The translations under genes and the position numbers were made by a program. Below are positions 42,033 through 51,405 of a DNA stretch of 64,000 nucleotides, one piece after another. The DNA is from CAIVAT01 sp964473485 (GTDB taxonomy: Bacteria; Bacteroidota; Bacteroidia; Bacteroidales; FEN-979). The notes beneath the pieces were generated by a model. It did not search any database and was not told the DNA's origin. It saw only the letters and a program-made list of their open reading frames with translations. Within the stretch, counting starts at the first letter, position 1. Each line of letters begins with the position of its first letter. The stretch spans positions 434,001 to 498,000 of the forward strand of contig CAYYPH010000001.1 in NCBI GenBank assembly GCA_964473485.1, given 5' to 3'.

Positions 42033-43589
42033 ATGGTGACATATTTCAGGAAATACTGGAATGATGAACCGTTGACTCTCATCATGGTTGCGGCAATCGT
42101 TTTCCGTTTGCTTGCCTCCGTATTTGCACGGGGATGGGGAATGTTCGACGATCATTTTATCGTGGTGGAGTCGGCCGGGTCGTGGGTTGCAGGTCATGAT
42201 TACAACGACTGGCTACCCGGAAGTCCCGGAAACCATGGCCCCACCGGTCATAATTTTTTCTATCCCGGTTTGCATTTCCTGCTTTTTTCTTTCCTGAAAT
42301 GGCTGGGGATGACCGATCCGCAGTCGCAGATGTTCATTGCCCGGGTTCTTCATGCCTTGCTATCGCTGCTCACAGTGTATTTCGGATACAAGATCGCCGA
42401 ACGCCTGCAGGGAAAGCAGGCAGCCCGCATCGCCGGACTGCTTCTCGCCGTTTACTGGTTCATGCCATGGATGAGTGTAAGAAACCTGGTGGAAATGACC
42501 TGTATTCCCTTCGTGATGGCAGGTTTCTGGCTAATGGTAAGGGATGACCAGTCAAGGCCTCAATTTTCCACGTGGTTCATCGCCGGGATTCTCTTCGGAC
42601 TATCGGTGAATATCCGGCCTCAGGCCGTCTTTTTCCCGGTCGGAGCCGGCCTGGTGATCCTGTTCCGCAGACAATGGAAAGAACTGATCGCACTTTCGGC
42701 AGGCGCTTTGCTGACATTCGCGCTCGTGCAGGGAGGGATCGACTTTTTCATCTGGGGCAAACCCTTTGCCGAACTTCTCGAATACATCAATGTTTGTGTC
42801 ACGGAAAGAAATGATTACATATCGCTGCCCTGGTATAATTATTTCCTGACCATCTTCGCCCTGCTGATACCGCCCGTTAGTTTCTTCCTTTTTTATGGTT
42901 TTTTGATCAACTGGAAGAGACATATCATTGTATTCCTGCCCACCCTGCTCTATTTCGTTTTTCACTCCTATTTCCCGAACAAACAGGAGCGCTTTATCCT
43001 CCCCATGATCCCGCTGCTGATCGTTTACGGTGCAATGGGCTGGACCAGGTTCAGGGAGACATCACGTTTCTGGAAAGAGAGGAAACGGTTATATGCTATT
43101 TCATGGACTTTTTTCTGGATCATCAACACCATACTCTTGTTCACTTTTTCTTTTACCTATTCCAAAAAAGCAAGGGTAGAAGCCATGTCATACCTTTCAC
43201 GGTATCCCGACATTACGGCGATAACCGTGGTTGATGAAGAAAATTCCCCGGAGCTGATGCCAAAGTTCTATCTCGGGCAGTGGCCCGTGTCGTACAATGA
43301 GTTTATCGGCGACCGCAGCGCTGATTCTATCCTGGCCATGGCCAACCGTTACAAAGCAACGGATCCGGTGCGGTTCATCCTGTTTACAGGCGATAAGGGC
43401 ATTCAACCGCTGGTCATCAAGGCCAGGCGATATTTTCCTCAACTGGTTTACGAAACCACGATCGAACCCGGATTCATCGACCGGTTGATGCATTGGTTGA
43501 ACCCGATCAACAAGAATCGACGAATTTTCATATACAGGAACGCGGAGTTGATACCTGAACGAATGGACAAACCGGATGAGCATCCCTGA
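42033..43589 (+). CDS. GT-C membrane glycosyltransferase (mannosyltransferase-like)
   Basis: Polytopic membrane protein of 518 residues with about ten hydrophobic segments. An acidic loop, ARGWGMFDDHFIVVES, follows the first helix, as in polyprenol-sugar-dependent GT-C enzymes. A later motif, YFPNKQERFILPMIPLL, recalls the HKEERF motif of GT22 mannosyltransferases (ALG9/PIG-B type). It would transfer a sugar, probably mannose from polyprenyl phosphate, at the periplasmic face. The last gene of the operon is a dolichol-phosphate-mannose-synthase-like GT2, which could make the donor. It overlaps the next gene by 14 bp. Confidence 0.82.
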   Translation: MVTYFRKYWNDEPLTLIMVAAIVFRLLASVFARGWGMFDDHFIVVESAGSWVAGHDYNDWLPGSPGNHGPTGHNFFYPGLHFLLFSFLKWLGMTDPQSQMFIARVLHALLSLLTVYFGYKIAERLQGKQAARIAGLLLAVYWFMPWMSVRNLVEMTCIPFVMAGFWLMVRDDQSRPQFSTWFIAGILFGLSVNIRPQAVFFPVGAGLVILFRRQWKELIALSAGALLTFALVQGGIDFFIWGKPFAELLEYINVCVTERNDYISLPWYNYFLTIFALLIPPVSFFLFYGFLINWKRHIIVFLPTLLYFVFHSYFPNKQERFILPMIPLLIVYGAMGWTRFRETSRFWKERKRLYAISWTFFWIINTILLFTFSFTYSKKARVEAMSYLSRYPDITAITVVDEENSPELMPKFYLGQWPVSYNEFIGDRSADSILAMANRYKATDPVRFILFTGDKGIQPLVIKARRYFPQLVYETTIEPGFIDRLMHWLNPINKNRRIFIYRNAELIPERMDKPDEHP

Positions 43590-44700
43590 AAAAATAAACA
43601 TCGCGCAGCCTACATTTCTGGGTAACGAGAAAAAATACCTGCTTGATACTATCGAGAGCGGTTGGATCAGTTCAATTGGCCCCTACATCGAAAAATTTGA
43701 GCAGGAGTTTGCCAGTATCCACGGGGTAAAACACGCTGTTGCCACGCACAATGGCACTATTGCTCTGCATCTCGCTCTTGCAGCAGCCGGCATCGGCCCG
43801 GGCGACGAGGTCATCGTCCCCGATTTTACCTTCGTTGCAAGCGCCAATGCTGTAAGATACTGCAATGCTACACCGATTCTGACCGACATCAGGCCTGACG
43901 ACTGGAATTTGGATCCTGAAGCGGTGCAGGCCGTCATCACCCAAGCAACCAGGGCCATCATGCCCGTTCATATTTACGGAAATCCTGCCAGGATGAGAGA
44001 ACTGATGGCCATCGCCGGCAGTCATGGGCTGCTGGTCATCGAGGATTGTGCCGAAGCCATCGGAGCGGAATACAACGGCAGGAAAGTGGGCACCTTCGGA
44101 GATATCGGCTGCTTTTCGTTTTTCGGGAACAAGATCATCACCACCGGTGAAGGAGGGATGTGCATTACAAACAATGATGAACTGGCCGAAAGAATGCGGA
44201 TCCTTCGCGACCACGGCATGAACCGGAACAGGAAATACTGGTATGACTTCCTGGGATTCAACTACCGGATGACCAACATGCAGGCAGCGGTTGGACTGGC
44301 GCAGCTCGAACAACTCGGGGAGCTGCTCCGGGCCCGCGATCTCATTTTAAAGTCATATACCGAAAGGCTGCAAGGTCACCCGCGTATCCAGTTGCAGCAG
44401 ACGAATGGTCAGAGGAATGTCAACTGGATCTTCACGCTCCGGATCAAAGGTGCCGCTGAATCTGACAGGGACCGGATCATGGCCTTCATGAAAGAAAACC
44501 AGATCGATTCGCGACCGGCATTCTATCCGATTCACCGCATGGAATTTTATCGCGGCCAAGGTTACTGTCCGGCCATTCCTGAGAACTGCATCCGGGTCTC
44601 ACGCGAAGGGATCAGCCTTCCAACTTTCGTGGGACTAAAGCAAAACGACATTGACTACATTGCGGATGTACTTGAACAATCACTGGTCAATAACCCCTAG
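43576..44700 (+). CDS. DegT/DnrJ/EryC1/StrS aminotransferase
   Basis: PLP-dependent sugar-nucleotide aminotransferase of 374 residues, perosamine/QdtB/ArnB-like. The PLP Lys lies in FGNKIITTGEGGM; other motifs are VIVPDFTFVASANAV, HIYGNP and ASP-type VIEDCAEAIGA. It would aminate a 4-keto (or 3-keto) hexose attached to a nucleotide; the donor sugar is not specified by the sequence. Its start overlaps the GT-C gene end by 14 bp and the GT2 gene follows 12 bp later, so one operon. Confidence 0.93.
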   Translation: MSIPEKINIAQPTFLGNEKKYLLDTIESGWISSIGPYIEKFEQEFASIHGVKHAVATHNGTIALHLALAAAGIGPGDEVIVPDFTFVASANAVRYCNATPILTDIRPDDWNLDPEAVQAVITQATRAIMPVHIYGNPARMRELMAIAGSHGLLVIEDCAEAIGAEYNGRKVGTFGDIGCFSFFGNKIITTGEGGMCITNNDELAERMRILRDHGMNRNRKYWYDFLGFNYRMTNMQAAVGLAQLEQLGELLRARDLILKSYTERLQGHPRIQLQQTNGQRNVNWIFTLRIKGAAESDRDRIMAFMKENQIDSRPAFYPIHRMEFYRGQGYCPAIPENCIRVSREGISLPTFVGLKQNDIDYIADVLEQSLVNNP

Positions 44701-44712
44701 CGCCTACGTCGT

Positions 44713-45417
44713 ATGAAGCTCTCGGTCATTCTTCCAACCTATAACGAAAAGGATTCCATCGTCCTGTTGATCAGTGAGATAAATTCTATCCTGTTAAAGG
44801 AGCAGATCGACCATGAAATTGTCATCGTGGATGACAACAGTCCCGACGAAACTTACCAGACCGTTCTCGGGGCATTCCGCGACAATCCTGCTGTAAAGCC
44901 CATGCTCCGGACAACCGAAAAGGGACTTGCCACCGCCATACTTCATGGAATTCAGAACTGCAGCGGCGACAAGGTGGTGGTCATGGACACCGATTTCAAC
45001 CATCCTCCCGGGCTGATCCCACTGCTGGTAAAGATTACCGATTATTTCGACATAGCATCGGGTTCAAGGTATGTGATTGGCGGCGGAATGGAAACATCAC
45101 GGTTCCGTTACTTAGGCAGCAAGCTCTTCAATAAATTCATCCATTACACGCTGAACGTAAAAACCACTGATAACCTGAGCGGATATTTTGCATTCAACAA
45201 AAAAATACTCGAAGGTGTTGATCTGCCATCCATTTTTTACGGATATGGCGATTATTTTATCCGGTTCCTTTACCGGATGCAGAAAGACCGCCGGTTTATC
45301 CTTGAAGTACCGGTTGTATACAAAGACCGGAAAGGTGGATTGTCCAAAACCAATCTGAAGAATGAACTGGTTAGGTACACCTCTACCGTGCTACGTATCA
45401 GATTCGGGAATGGTTAA
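44713..45417 (+). CDS. Polyprenol-phosphate mannose synthase-like GT2
   Basis: Family 2 glycosyltransferase of 234 residues without a C-terminal membrane domain, as in DPM1. It has the nucleotide-binding IVIVDDNSPDET, the DxD-like VVMDTDFNHPP and the SGYFAFNKK acceptor region. It should transfer a hexose from a nucleotide sugar to polyprenyl phosphate on the cytoplasmic face. The pairing with the GT-C enzyme upstream is suggestive. LigA follows 9 bp later. Confidence 0.88.
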   Translation: MKLSVILPTYNEKDSIVLLISEINSILLKEQIDHEIVIVDDNSPDETYQTVLGAFRDNPAVKPMLRTTEKGLATAILHGIQNCSGDKVVVMDTDFNHPPGLIPLLVKITDYFDIASGSRYVIGGGMETSRFRYLGSKLFNKFIHYTLNVKTTDNLSGYFAFNKKILEGVDLPSIFYGYGDYFIRFLYRMQKDRRFILEVPVVYKDRKGGLSKTNLKNELVRYTSTVLRIRFGNG

Positions 45418-45426
45418 TTTATCCGG

Positions 45427-47502
45427 ATGACAATGGACGAAACAACCGCACGTAATGAGATTGAAGCCTTGTCGGAGGCCATCAGGAAACACAACTACAA
45501 TTACTATATATTGTCAAAACCGGCCATCAGCGACTTTGAGTTCGACGGGCTTATGCAGCGGCTGATCGACCTGGAGAAAGAATACCCTGCCCTGGCTGCG
45601 CCCGACTCCCCCACCAGGCAGGTAGGAGGCGATATCACCAAAGAGTTTGTACAGGTTGAACACAGCTTTCCGATGCTTTCTCTATCCAATACCTATTCGG
45701 AGGAAGAGATTCGTGAGTTCGACGAACGAACACGGAAAGTTCTTGGCACCGCCCCGGAATACGTTTGCGAGCTAAAAATCGACGGGGTTGCCATTGGACT
45801 GACCTACCGGCAGGGAAAATTTACCAGGGCAGTGACGAGGGGCGACGGTGTGAAGGGCGACGATGTGACGACCAATGTCAAGACCATCAAAAGCATACCA
45901 CTGAGACTCCATGGCAAAGAATTTCCCGACGCATTCGAAATCCGCGGTGAGATCTATCTTCCCCATGCAAGTTTTGAACGGATCAACAGGTTGCGTGAGG
46001 AGGAGGGTGAAGATCCGTTTGCCAATCCCCGCAATGCCGCGTCAGGAAGCCTGAAGATGCAGGATTCATCGGAAGTTGCCAGGCGGGGGCTCGATTGCTT
46101 TCTCTACTATCTGCCCGGCCCTGCAACCGCATCCATGTTCCGTACCCACTATGAGAGCCTTGCTGCCGCCCGCACATGGGGATTCAAAGTGTCGGACTAC
46201 GTTGTCATCTGCAATACGATAGAGGATATATTGGATTACATTGACACCTGGGACCATGAAAGGCATAACCTGCCCTTTGATATTGACGGTATCGTTATCA
46301 AGGTGAATGCGTTCAGACAACAGGAGTTGCTTGGCTACACTGCCAAATCGCCCCGATGGGCCATCGCGTATAAATTCAAACCTGAACAGGTAACCACCCG
46401 GTTATTATCGGTCAGCTACCAGGTCGGCAGGACAGGGGCCGTCACCCCCGTGGCCAACCTGCAGCCCGTGCTTCTGGCCGGTACTACCGTAAAACGGGCA
46501 ACACTGCACAATGCCGACTTCATCGGTGCGCTGGACCTGCGACCCGGCGACAGTGTTTTTGTGGAAAAGGGAGGTGAGATAATTCCCAAGATAACCGGGG
46601 TGAATATGCAGGAACGAAATTCTGAGTCTGAGCCTTTCCATTTTCCTTCAAGCTGTCCCGAATGTCATACTCCGCTGATAAGGCAAGAAGGAGAAGCAGC
46701 ATGGTATTGTCCCAATGAGCAAGGTTGTCCCCCGCAGATCAAAGGAAAACTGGAGCACTTTATTGCCCGGCGGGCCATGAATATCGAAAGCCTGGGAGAG
46801 GGCAAAATTGCCATGCTCTATGATTCCGGACTGGTGCGGAACTACGCCGACCTTTTCGATCTGTCGTTCGATAAACTGATCGGGCTTGAAAAAGTCTACG
46901 ACCCAAAAGATGGAACAAAGGAAAAAAAGATCTCATTCCGTGAAAAGACTGTGAACAACATCCTGAAAGGCATCGAATCATCACGGAGCGTATCTTTCGA
47001 CAGGGTCCTTTTTGCTTTGGGAATAAGGTATGTAGGCGAAACTGTTGCCCGCAAACTGGCCGTGCATTTCGGATCGGTCGATCATCTTGCTGCTGCAAGT
47101 CTCGAAGAACTAACCGAGGCTGAAGAGATCGGTGACAAGATCGCCCTCAGCATCAGGGGATGGTTCTCTTCCGACCACAACCTTCATCTCATCGAAAGAC
47201 TGAGGAATGCCGGCATCAGGCTGTCGCTCGACGAACCGCTGGTAAAACAGCTGAGCGACAGGCTCAAAGGGATGGTATTTGTCGTTAGCGGGGTGTTCTC
47301 AAAATTTTCACGCGATGAACTGAAGCAAACCATCGAGATGCACGGTGGCAAGAATGCCGGTTCAGTGTCTGCGAAAACTTCCTACCTTCTTGCCGGCGAA
47401 AAGATGGGACCCGAAAAACTTAAAAAGGCGGCATCTCTGGGTATCCCGGTAATCGGGGAGGATGAGTTCCTGGAAATGACCGGTGGGCCTGCTGCACCCT
47501 GA
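45427..47502 (+). CDS. ligA: NAD-dependent DNA ligase
   Basis: DNA ligase of 691 residues using NAD+. The Ia domain opens the protein; adenylation Lys is in CELKIDGVAIGL; OB-fold motifs follow; the zinc finger has four cysteines (CPECHTPL and, further on, CPNEQGCPPQ); a helix-hairpin-helix region and C-terminal BRCT domain (GMVFVVSGVFSKFSRDEL) end it. Met3 at 45433 is an alternative start. Follows the glycosylation operon with a 9-bp gap. Confidence 0.97.
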   Translation: MTMDETTARNEIEALSEAIRKHNYNYYILSKPAISDFEFDGLMQRLIDLEKEYPALAAPDSPTRQVGGDITKEFVQVEHSFPMLSLSNTYSEEEIREFDERTRKVLGTAPEYVCELKIDGVAIGLTYRQGKFTRAVTRGDGVKGDDVTTNVKTIKSIPLRLHGKEFPDAFEIRGEIYLPHASFERINRLREEEGEDPFANPRNAASGSLKMQDSSEVARRGLDCFLYYLPGPATASMFRTHYESLAAARTWGFKVSDYVVICNTIEDILDYIDTWDHERHNLPFDIDGIVIKVNAFRQQELLGYTAKSPRWAIAYKFKPEQVTTRLLSVSYQVGRTGAVTPVANLQPVLLAGTTVKRATLHNADFIGALDLRPGDSVFVEKGGEIIPKITGVNMQERNSESEPFHFPSSCPECHTPLIRQEGEAAWYCPNEQGCPPQIKGKLEHFIARRAMNIESLGEGKIAMLYDSGLVRNYADLFDLSFDKLIGLEKVYDPKDGTKEKKISFREKTVNNILKGIESSRSVSFDRVLFALGIRYVGETVARKLAVHFGSVDHLAAASLEELTEAEEIGDKIALSIRGWFSSDHNLHLIERLRNAGIRLSLDEPLVKQLSDRLKGMVFVVSGVFSKFSRDELKQTIEMHGGKNAGSVSAKTSYLLAGEKMGPEKLKKAASLGIPVIGEDEFLEMTGGPAAP

Positions 47503-47527
47503 TACCGGGTTGACTGATCTTCGTTCA

Positions 47528-48910
47528 ATGAAGCGTATCCTCAAAGATATCCGGCTGGTTAAGATGCATCCGAACGGAAAATGTTTCGGCTATGCCGGCA
47601 ACAGGAGGGTTTTTGCAGGTTACGGCATTCCGGGCGAAACGGTTGATATCGGAGACCTTACCGGGCATGGGGATTCGCGGTCAGGCTCCGTTATCAATGC
47701 TCCGCTTTCCGTCTCAAGGGTCTCTCCTACCTGTGGTCATTTCGGGCTTTGCGGAGGGTGTGAATGGCAGCACATCAGCTATGACAAGCAACTGCTGTTA
47801 AAAGGAGATATTCTTTCCGACATTCTGAAGAAACACAGCATCTCAACCGAAATGCTGCAGGCGCCGGTGCCAGCACCATCACAGCTTCGCTACCGGCATA
47901 GGATGGAATACACCTTTTCCACCCGCAGGTGGTATTACGGGCATGAGGGAAAAATATCTGATCCTTCCGAACGGCTTGCCATGGGGTTTCACCTTGCCGA
48001 AAATCCACACAAAATCGTGGATATCAAAGAATGTTACCTGCAGGGTGAACCATCGCTTTCCATTGCCCTTGATCTGAAAAGATGGGCCATCGATAACCAG
48101 ATTCCTTTTTTCGATCCAAAGGAAAAGAAAGGGATCCTGAAGGGGCTTGTTGTTAAAAGCACAGGAACGGGAGAGGTAATGGTTATCGTGATCCTTGCCG
48201 GTGATGAACCGCATCTGGCCGACCGGATCACCGATTACCTGTATAAAACACATTCCGGCATCACCTCACTTTATCATGTGTTACTGTCACCCGGTACCGA
48301 GGAACCTGTTTCAGCGTACGTTCACTGTTCCAAAACACAATCAGTTATTGAGGAACAGTGCAATGGCCTGCGGTTCCGGATCAGTCCCGGTTCATTCTAT
48401 CAGCCCAATCCGATCCAGGCAGCGCGAATATTCGACGCCATCCGCAACCTTGCAGGTTGCCGCAGCAGCGATACTGTTTATGATTTGTATTCAGGGATTG
48501 GTACCATCGGTTTACACCTTGCATCGCTGGCCGGGCAAATAACCGGTATTGAAGGTTCGTTTTCCGCGGTTGAGGATGCCAGGGCAAACAGTAAGTTGAA
48601 TGGCTTAAACAACGCGCAATTCATACACGGTGATGTAATGGAAACGTTCACCACCGGGTTTATCCGCCACAAAGGTTCTCCGGATATCATTATTCTTGAT
48701 CCTCCAAGATCAGGAACCATGATCGAAATTAAAAAAAACATTCTTTCCGCCGCACCAAGACGGGTGATTTACCTGAGTTGCGATCCCGTTTCACTGGCCC
48801 GTGATCTCAGGATGTTACTGAACGGTTACACCATCGCACACATCATCCCGTTCGACCAGTTCCCGCAAACCCATCACATCGAAACACTGGTCATCCTTGA
48901 CCGGGTATAA
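47528..48910 (+). CDS. 23S rRNA (uracil-C5)-methyltransferase, RlmD/TrmA family
   Basis: SAM-dependent RNA methyltransferase of 460 residues. It has an N-terminal TRAM-like region (about 1-60), iron-sulfur cysteines in CGHFGLCGGCEWQ, SAM motif VYDLYSGIGTIGLHLA, catalytic DPPRSG and the nucleophile Cys in YLSCDPVSLARDL. RlmD, RlmC and RlmCD cannot be separated by eye. ATG 47528 follows 25 bp after ligA; an earlier frame from 47483 overlaps ligA and is not needed. Confidence 0.93.
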   Translation: MKRILKDIRLVKMHPNGKCFGYAGNRRVFAGYGIPGETVDIGDLTGHGDSRSGSVINAPLSVSRVSPTCGHFGLCGGCEWQHISYDKQLLLKGDILSDILKKHSISTEMLQAPVPAPSQLRYRHRMEYTFSTRRWYYGHEGKISDPSERLAMGFHLAENPHKIVDIKECYLQGEPSLSIALDLKRWAIDNQIPFFDPKEKKGILKGLVVKSTGTGEVMVIVILAGDEPHLADRITDYLYKTHSGITSLYHVLLSPGTEEPVSAYVHCSKTQSVIEEQCNGLRFRISPGSFYQPNPIQAARIFDAIRNLAGCRSSDTVYDLYSGIGTIGLHLASLAGQITGIEGSFSAVEDARANSKLNGLNNAQFIHGDVMETFTTGFIRHKGSPDIIILDPPRSGTMIEIKKNILSAAPRRVIYLSCDPVSLARDLRMLLNGYTIAHIIPFDQFPQTHHIETLVILDRV

Positions 48911-48944
48911 AAAAGGTGCGGATAGCTGATCGCCACCCGCACCT
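48907..48944 (-). terminator. Intrinsic terminator of the ECF sigma operon
   Basis: Arms AGGTGCGG (48914-48921) and CCGCACCT (48937-48944) form an 8-bp GC-rich stem. On the minus strand it is followed by a run of T residues, so it terminates minus-strand transcripts coming from 48964. It also lies between convergent genes. Confidence 0.7.
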
Positions 48945-48963
48945 GCATTAAAATTCCGGTAAT

Positions 48964-49695
48964 CTAATTGGATTTCTTTATGGATCCGGCTCCCGAAACC
49001 TGCTGATCGATCTCGCTGGGCGAACCTTTGTACCTGATTGACCCTGCACCGCTGATCTCGGCTCTAAGACTTTTAGAAACATTGATCTGTGCATTTCCGG
49101 CTCCGCTGATATCGATGTCGTATGTTTCTGCGGCCAGATCGTAAGCAAAAACATCGGATGCACCTGAGAGGTCCATACCAACGTTGGCTGCAGTACCCCT
49201 CAGTTTGATCTTCCCTGCGCCGCTGCAATCCACTTTCAGTCGCTGAACCGCGATTTCCATATCCACCTCCGACGCTCCGCTGGCATCATAGGAGAGCTCA
49301 GGCACCGATATCCGGCCTTCGGACAAGATATCAACAGCGCCGCTCACATCAATCCTTTTAAGCTCTTTCATGGTGATGTAAACTTTCATCGTGGTTACAT
49401 TGTTCACCGGCTTTCTGGTATCGATCCTCAGGGTACTGCCGACAACCTCGGTGCGGATCAATGGAAGCAGGTTGGCGTCCGACTCCACAACGACCTCCTC
49501 AGTGGCTCCCTGTTTGATGTAGACTTTAAACGCCCCTGAAACTTCGATGCCATCAAATGAAGAAACTTTACGGGTTTCTTTCTGCACATCTCCGTTCCCC
49601 CTGACGCCCAACATATTGCAACTTGCAAACAGCCCGGAAATTCCGGTAAAAAGACAAATGATCAAAATTGTGGTGAAAATTTTCTGGGTTTTCAT
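48964..49695 (-). CDS. DUF2807 (head GIN domain) lipoprotein
   Basis: Envelope protein of 243 residues. The signal peptide ends with a lipobox-like LFASC. The remainder is a right-handed beta-solenoid of the DUF2807/GIN type with recurrent DVSGA, DASGAS, DCSGAG, DISGAG and EISGAGS turns about every 20 residues. It is last in a four-gene operon with an ECF sigma factor and so probably responds to envelope stress. Start at 49695 gives the signal peptide; a longer frame to 49782 does not. Confidence 0.85.
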   Translation of the reverse strand: MKTQKIFTTILIICLFTGISGLFASCNMLGVRGNGDVQKETRKVSSFDGIEVSGAFKVYIKQGATEEVVVESDANLLPLIRTEVVGSTLRIDTRKPVNNVTTMKVYITMKELKRIDVSGAVDILSEGRISVPELSYDASGASEVDMEIAVQRLKVDCSGAGKIKLRGTAANVGMDLSGASDVFAYDLAAETYDIDISGAGNAQINVSKSLRAEISGAGSIRYKGSPSEIDQQVSGAGSIKKSN

Positions 49696-49794
49696 AATTT
49701 TAAAATTTAAGGGATTTGACGAATGACATATATAATGGTTACACATAAATAACATATTTGATTTTTTTCTGGCCGGCATCACCTTCTGCAGGGT

Positions 49795-50853
49795 TTATTG
49801 CAGTGACACGTTGCCAAACTCACTCCTGACAACAATCCTGCCCGGCGGGGTCTCTTCGGTGGTTCCGACCACCCCTCGGTATTTCTTCCCGGTATTCTCA
49901 ACCGATCTGAAAGAGAATTTCGCTATGTCGTCGGGGAAATCAAGTTCGCAGAATTTCAGTTCGGCATCGAGGGCATATTTGGCATCCTTGGGCAGGCCCA
50001 CTTCGACGTTGGCATATTTATTCCGGATATTGATGGAGGTAAAGCTTGCAGGCATCTCGCGGATGTCGCAACTGCCGTACTGTATGTCGAGATTCAGGCT
50101 TTGTTCCAGCCGGCTGATCTTCAGGTCGGAAAACCGTGACCTGCTGTCGACGGCCGAGGAGTTTTCCATTTTCAGCTTGCCCCCTTCAAAGTTCACATTC
50201 AGTGCGATGATCTTATTTGCATCAAGATCAGAGAATTTCGAATCAAGGCGCAGGCTGCCGGCATAGTCGACATCCATTTCGGAGTACTTCAGCACCACCA
50301 CCGCACCTTTGATCCAGTTCACGCGGGCTTTGCTGAACCTGATGTCGAGGAGGTTGTCGGAGTTACCCAGTTTTTTCACATCCAGGCTTCCGTAACCCAG
50401 GTTGATTTTTCCCTTTCCACTGATTTCGTTCAGGTAAATGTCGCCGAATTTATTGGTAAGATCGACACTGACCGTTGACGGAAGATTAACTGTATAATCG
50501 ATGGAAAAATAACTCTTTCGCGGTTTTCCTTTAAGATCGGAGATATTGGTCACGGCATTTACAAGTTCCGGGGTACCGTTCATATCGATGGTGATTCCTT
50601 TGAATTGTCGCTCGGCGGCCTCTTCGCTTGACGCAGTGACCGTGATCTGTACCTCGATGGATACGACGTTCTTATCCCAGTTCAAACATTGGATCTTCCC
50701 GAATTTGTTGTTTATCGTGACCTGAGCATCAGGATTGATGGAGAACTCCTTTTTTATTGTTTTGGTGTATTCATCACTTGCCTTTACCCCTTTCATTCCA
50801 AGCAGAAAGGCGAAGAATAACATGAACAACGCAATTTTCACAATGGTTTTCAT
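49795..50853 (-). CDS. Exported DUF4097-like beta-solenoid protein
   Basis: 352 residues with an N-terminal signal peptide (KIALFMLFFAFLLGMKGVKA). The mature part is repetitive beta structure with NKFGDIYL, LGYGSLDVKKL, SKFSDLDA, RFSDLKIS and FGNVSLQ turns, of the DUF4097 adhesin-like type. No catalytic motif. It lies 7 bp downstream of the putative anti-sigma gene and upstream of the DUF2807 lipoprotein; both solenoids are probably made under control of this sigma factor. Confidence 0.82.
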   Translation of the reverse strand: MKTIVKIALFMLFFAFLLGMKGVKASDEYTKTIKKEFSINPDAQVTINNKFGKIQCLNWDKNVVSIEVQITVTASSEEAAERQFKGITIDMNGTPELVNAVTNISDLKGKPRKSYFSIDYTVNLPSTVSVDLTNKFGDIYLNEISGKGKINLGYGSLDVKKLGNSDNLLDIRFSKARVNWIKGAVVVLKYSEMDVDYAGSLRLDSKFSDLDANKIIALNVNFEGGKLKMENSSAVDSRSRFSDLKISRLEQSLNLDIQYGSCDIREMPASFTSINIRNKYANVEVGLPKDAKYALDAELKFCELDFPDDIAKFSFRSVENTGKKYRGVVGTTEETPPGRIVVRSEFGNVSLQ

Positions 50854-50860
50854 GGCTTAA

Positions 50861-51403
50861 TTATTTAGTTGATTGAATATTGATCCTGGTCAGGACGTTA
50901 TTTAGAATCGATTCCTTCATCTGCTGGTTTTGTATGATGGCCGCCTGGATCCTTTCATTGCCGGGATTCTGGCGAAGGCATGATTTCAAATCCTCGGTGG
51001 CATCATCCAGATTTTTAATCTCTTTCAGTACCGACGATTGCATCAGGCCGGCTTCCTGTGAGCCTGCCGCCAGGTTTCCGAGGGCAGCCAGTTTCGCCTG
51101 GGTCTGACGGTCGTAATAAAGAATGGCTTCATTGATTTCGTCCGAAACTTCAAAAGATGATTCCGAGCCGGCAAACCGTTCCCTGATGCTTCGCGTGGCA
51201 AAGTCAAAAACCACGGCGCTGAGGCTGATCAGCAGGAGGATAACGGCAGCAATCCGCAGGATTTTTCCACGGTTTATCATATGGACCGGCTTTGATTCCT
51301 GCTGATCCAGCAATGCCGCAAACCTTCCGAAGTGGCCTTCATCAGGCTCCTGCATGTCAAAATCACTTCTGTGTTCCCTAATAAATTGCTCGATCCGTGC
51401 CAT
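50861..51403 (-). CDS. Putative membrane anti-sigma factor
   Basis: Single-pass inner-membrane protein of 180 residues. A cytoplasmic N-terminus (about 1-45, IEQFIREHRSDFDMQEPDEGHF) is followed by one hydrophobic helix (ILRIAAVILLLISLSAVVF) and a helical periplasmic domain. It has no zinc HxxxCxxC motif. The call rests on its position 2 bp after the ECF sigma gene and on topology; sequence similarity to known anti-sigma proteins was not recognised. Confidence 0.65.
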   Translation of the reverse strand: MARIEQFIREHRSDFDMQEPDEGHFGRFAALLDQQESKPVHMINRGKILRIAAVILLLISLSAVVFDFATRSIRERFAGSESSFEVSDEINEAILYYDRQTQAKLAALGNLAAGSQEAGLMQSSVLKEIKNLDDATEDLKSCLRQNPGNERIQAAIIQNQQMKESILNNVLTRINIQSTK

Positions 51404-51405
51404 AA

